Position numbers and translations under genes: made by a program. This document shows, one piece after another, positions 22,042-22,974 of a stretch of 22,974 nucleotides of DNA. The stretch lies in the NCBI GenBank assembly GCA_028819955.1, contig JAPPKP010000413.1, positions 1-22,974 of the forward strand, written 5' to 3'. This DNA is from Rhodospirillaceae bacterium (GTDB lineage: Bacteria > Pseudomonadota > Alphaproteobacteria > UBA828). How positions within the stretch are numbered: position 1 is the stretch's first letter; the number at the start of each line of letters is the position of its first letter. The notes beneath the pieces were generated by a model. That model ran no database searches and was not told the DNA's origin. It saw nothing but the letters and a program-made list of their open reading frames with translations.

Positions 22042-22974
22042 ATGGCCGCCGGCCACGACGAGACGGACGAGGCGACCGAGGCCGGCGAGGACGGTCCGAC
22101 GCCGGAGGAAGCGCCGGTCGAAGCCCATGTTCTAAGCTCGATCACGCAGGTGGACGCGGCCGCCTGGGATCGTTGCGCGGGCCCCGATAATCCCTTCGTC
22201 CGCCACGCCTTCCTCTCCGCGCTGGAAGAGAGCGGGTCGAGCACGACGGAGACCGGCTGGCACCCCCGCCACATCGTCCTCAAGACCCCGCAAGGCGCCG
22301 TTCTCGGCGCCCTGCCGATGTATCTCAAGAACCATTCCTACGGAGAATACGTCTTCGACCACGGCTGGGCGGACGCGTTCGAGCGGGCCGGCGGGCGCTA
22401 CTACCCCAAGCTCCAGGTCTCGGTTCCGTTCACGCCGGTGACCGGGCCGCGCCTGCTGGCGCCGCTGGGGCCCCAGGCGGAAGCGGTGCAGACGGCGCTC
22501 CTCTCCACCTGCGTCGGCATCTGCGACCAGATCGGCGTCTCCTCGGTGCACATCACCTTCCCCACCGAGGACGAGTTCGACCTGATGGGCGAGGCCGGTC
22601 TCCTGCAACGCACGGGCATGCAGTTCCACTGGCTCAACGAGGGCTACGGCAGCTTCGACGACTTCCTCGCGAGCCTCGCCTCGCGCAAGCGCAAGCAGAT
22701 TCGCAGGGAGCGGCAGGCCGTCGCCGAGGCCGGCCTCACGATTACCGCGCTGACCGGGAACGAGATCGAGGAGCGTCACTGGGACGCCTTCTTCGCCTTC
22801 TACCAGGCGACCGGCAGCCGCAAGTGGGGGGTGCCCTACCTCACGCGCGAGTTCTTCAGCCTGCTCGGCGAGCGGATGGCCGATGCGGTGGTGCTGGTGA
22901 TGGTCGAGCGGGAGGGCCGGCCCATCGCAGGCGCGCTCAACCTCGCAGGCTCGGACGCGCTCTACGGCCGCAAC
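22042..22974 (+). CDS. FemAB-like/GNAT-superfamily acyltransferase (3' end outside window)
   Basis: The frame is open from ATG 22042 to the last base (311 codons). After an acidic tail of about 28 residues it contains NPFVRHAFLSALEESGS, GALPMYLKNHSYGEYVFDHGWA and YYPKLQVSVPFTPVTGPRLL. I recognise these as the DUF482/FemAB-like family of proteobacterial proteins, often labelled peptidoglycan biosynthesis or GNAT proteins. The later SRKRKQIRRERQ and FYQATGSRKWGVPYL blocks also fit. Family members adopt paired GNAT folds; a specific substrate is not established. It lies 2 bp after the TPP-enzyme stop, with no room for a separate promoter, so the two are probably co-translated. Confidence 0.88.
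   Translation, partial: MAAGHDETDEATEAGEDGPTPEEAPVEAHVLSSITQVDAAAWDRCAGPDNPFVRHAFLSALEESGSSTTETGWHPRHIVLKTPQGAVLGALPMYLKNHSYGEYVFDHGWADAFERAGGRYYPKLQVSVPFTPVTGPRLLAPLGPQAEAVQTALLSTCVGICDQIGVSSVHITFPTEDEFDLMGEAGLLQRTGMQFHWLNEGYGSFDDFLASLASRKRKQIRRERQAVAEAGLTITALTGNEIEERHWDAFFAFYQATGSRKWGVPYLTREFFSLLGERMADAVVLVMVEREGRPIAGALNLAGSDALYGRN

Overview
The window is a dense, GC-rich stretch of bacterial chromosome. Coding third positions are overwhelmingly G or C. The gene set (PotABCD-like polyamine-type transporter, FemAB-like acyltransferase, GMC oxidoreductase, LysR regulators, Rieske oxygenase, luciferase-like monooxygenase) suggests a heterotrophic, probably alphaproteobacterial, soil or marine organism. 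That placement is inference; there is no rRNA or tRNA to anchor it. I found no insertion sequence, phage gene, CRISPR array or toxin-antitoxin module.

Layout. Positions 1-2895 (+): the 3' part of a Rieske-type oxygenase, glyoxalase I, a divergent YrdC/Sua5-like protein and an enolase-superfamily (mandelate racemase/muconate lactonizing) enzyme. Positions 2912-7132 (-): a four-gene ABC importer operon, transcribed binding protein, ATPase, permease, permease. Positions 7620-11131: a membrane-anchored DM13 protein, then an operon-like run of a variant uracil-DNA glycosylase, a GMC oxidoreductase with a forced TTG start and a NIPSNAP protein overlapping it by four bases. Positions 11153-15008: a quinone-oxidoreductase-like gene (-) divergent from a first LysR regulator, an AT-rich gap, and a second LysR regulator. 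Positions 15021-19155: msrB (-), then a 3-hydroxyacyl-CoA/carnitine-dehydrogenase-like gene, a rhodanese, an EamA transporter and a luciferase-like flavin monooxygenase. Positions 19175-22974: a PfkB/adenosine-kinase-like gene (-) divergent from a TPP-dependent acetolactate-synthase-like gene, which is followed after 2 bp by a FemAB-like protein that runs off the window.

How they work together. The importer and the enolase-superfamily enzyme converge and may serve uptake and catabolism of an organic acid or amine, but the substrate cannot be read from sequence. The LysR regulators probably control adjacent genes. The second has an almost ideal T-N11-A operator upstream but no intact divergent partner. 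Instead the AT-rich gap contains a possible dioxygenase remnant and a terminator-like hairpin facing the minus strand.

I did not find a clearly new multi-gene system. The items most worth a second look are the variant uracil-DNA glycosylase joined to GMC and NIPSNAP genes, the non-genic AT-rich interval at 13585-14081, and a small cysteine-rich reading frame at 8102-8290 on the minus strand.
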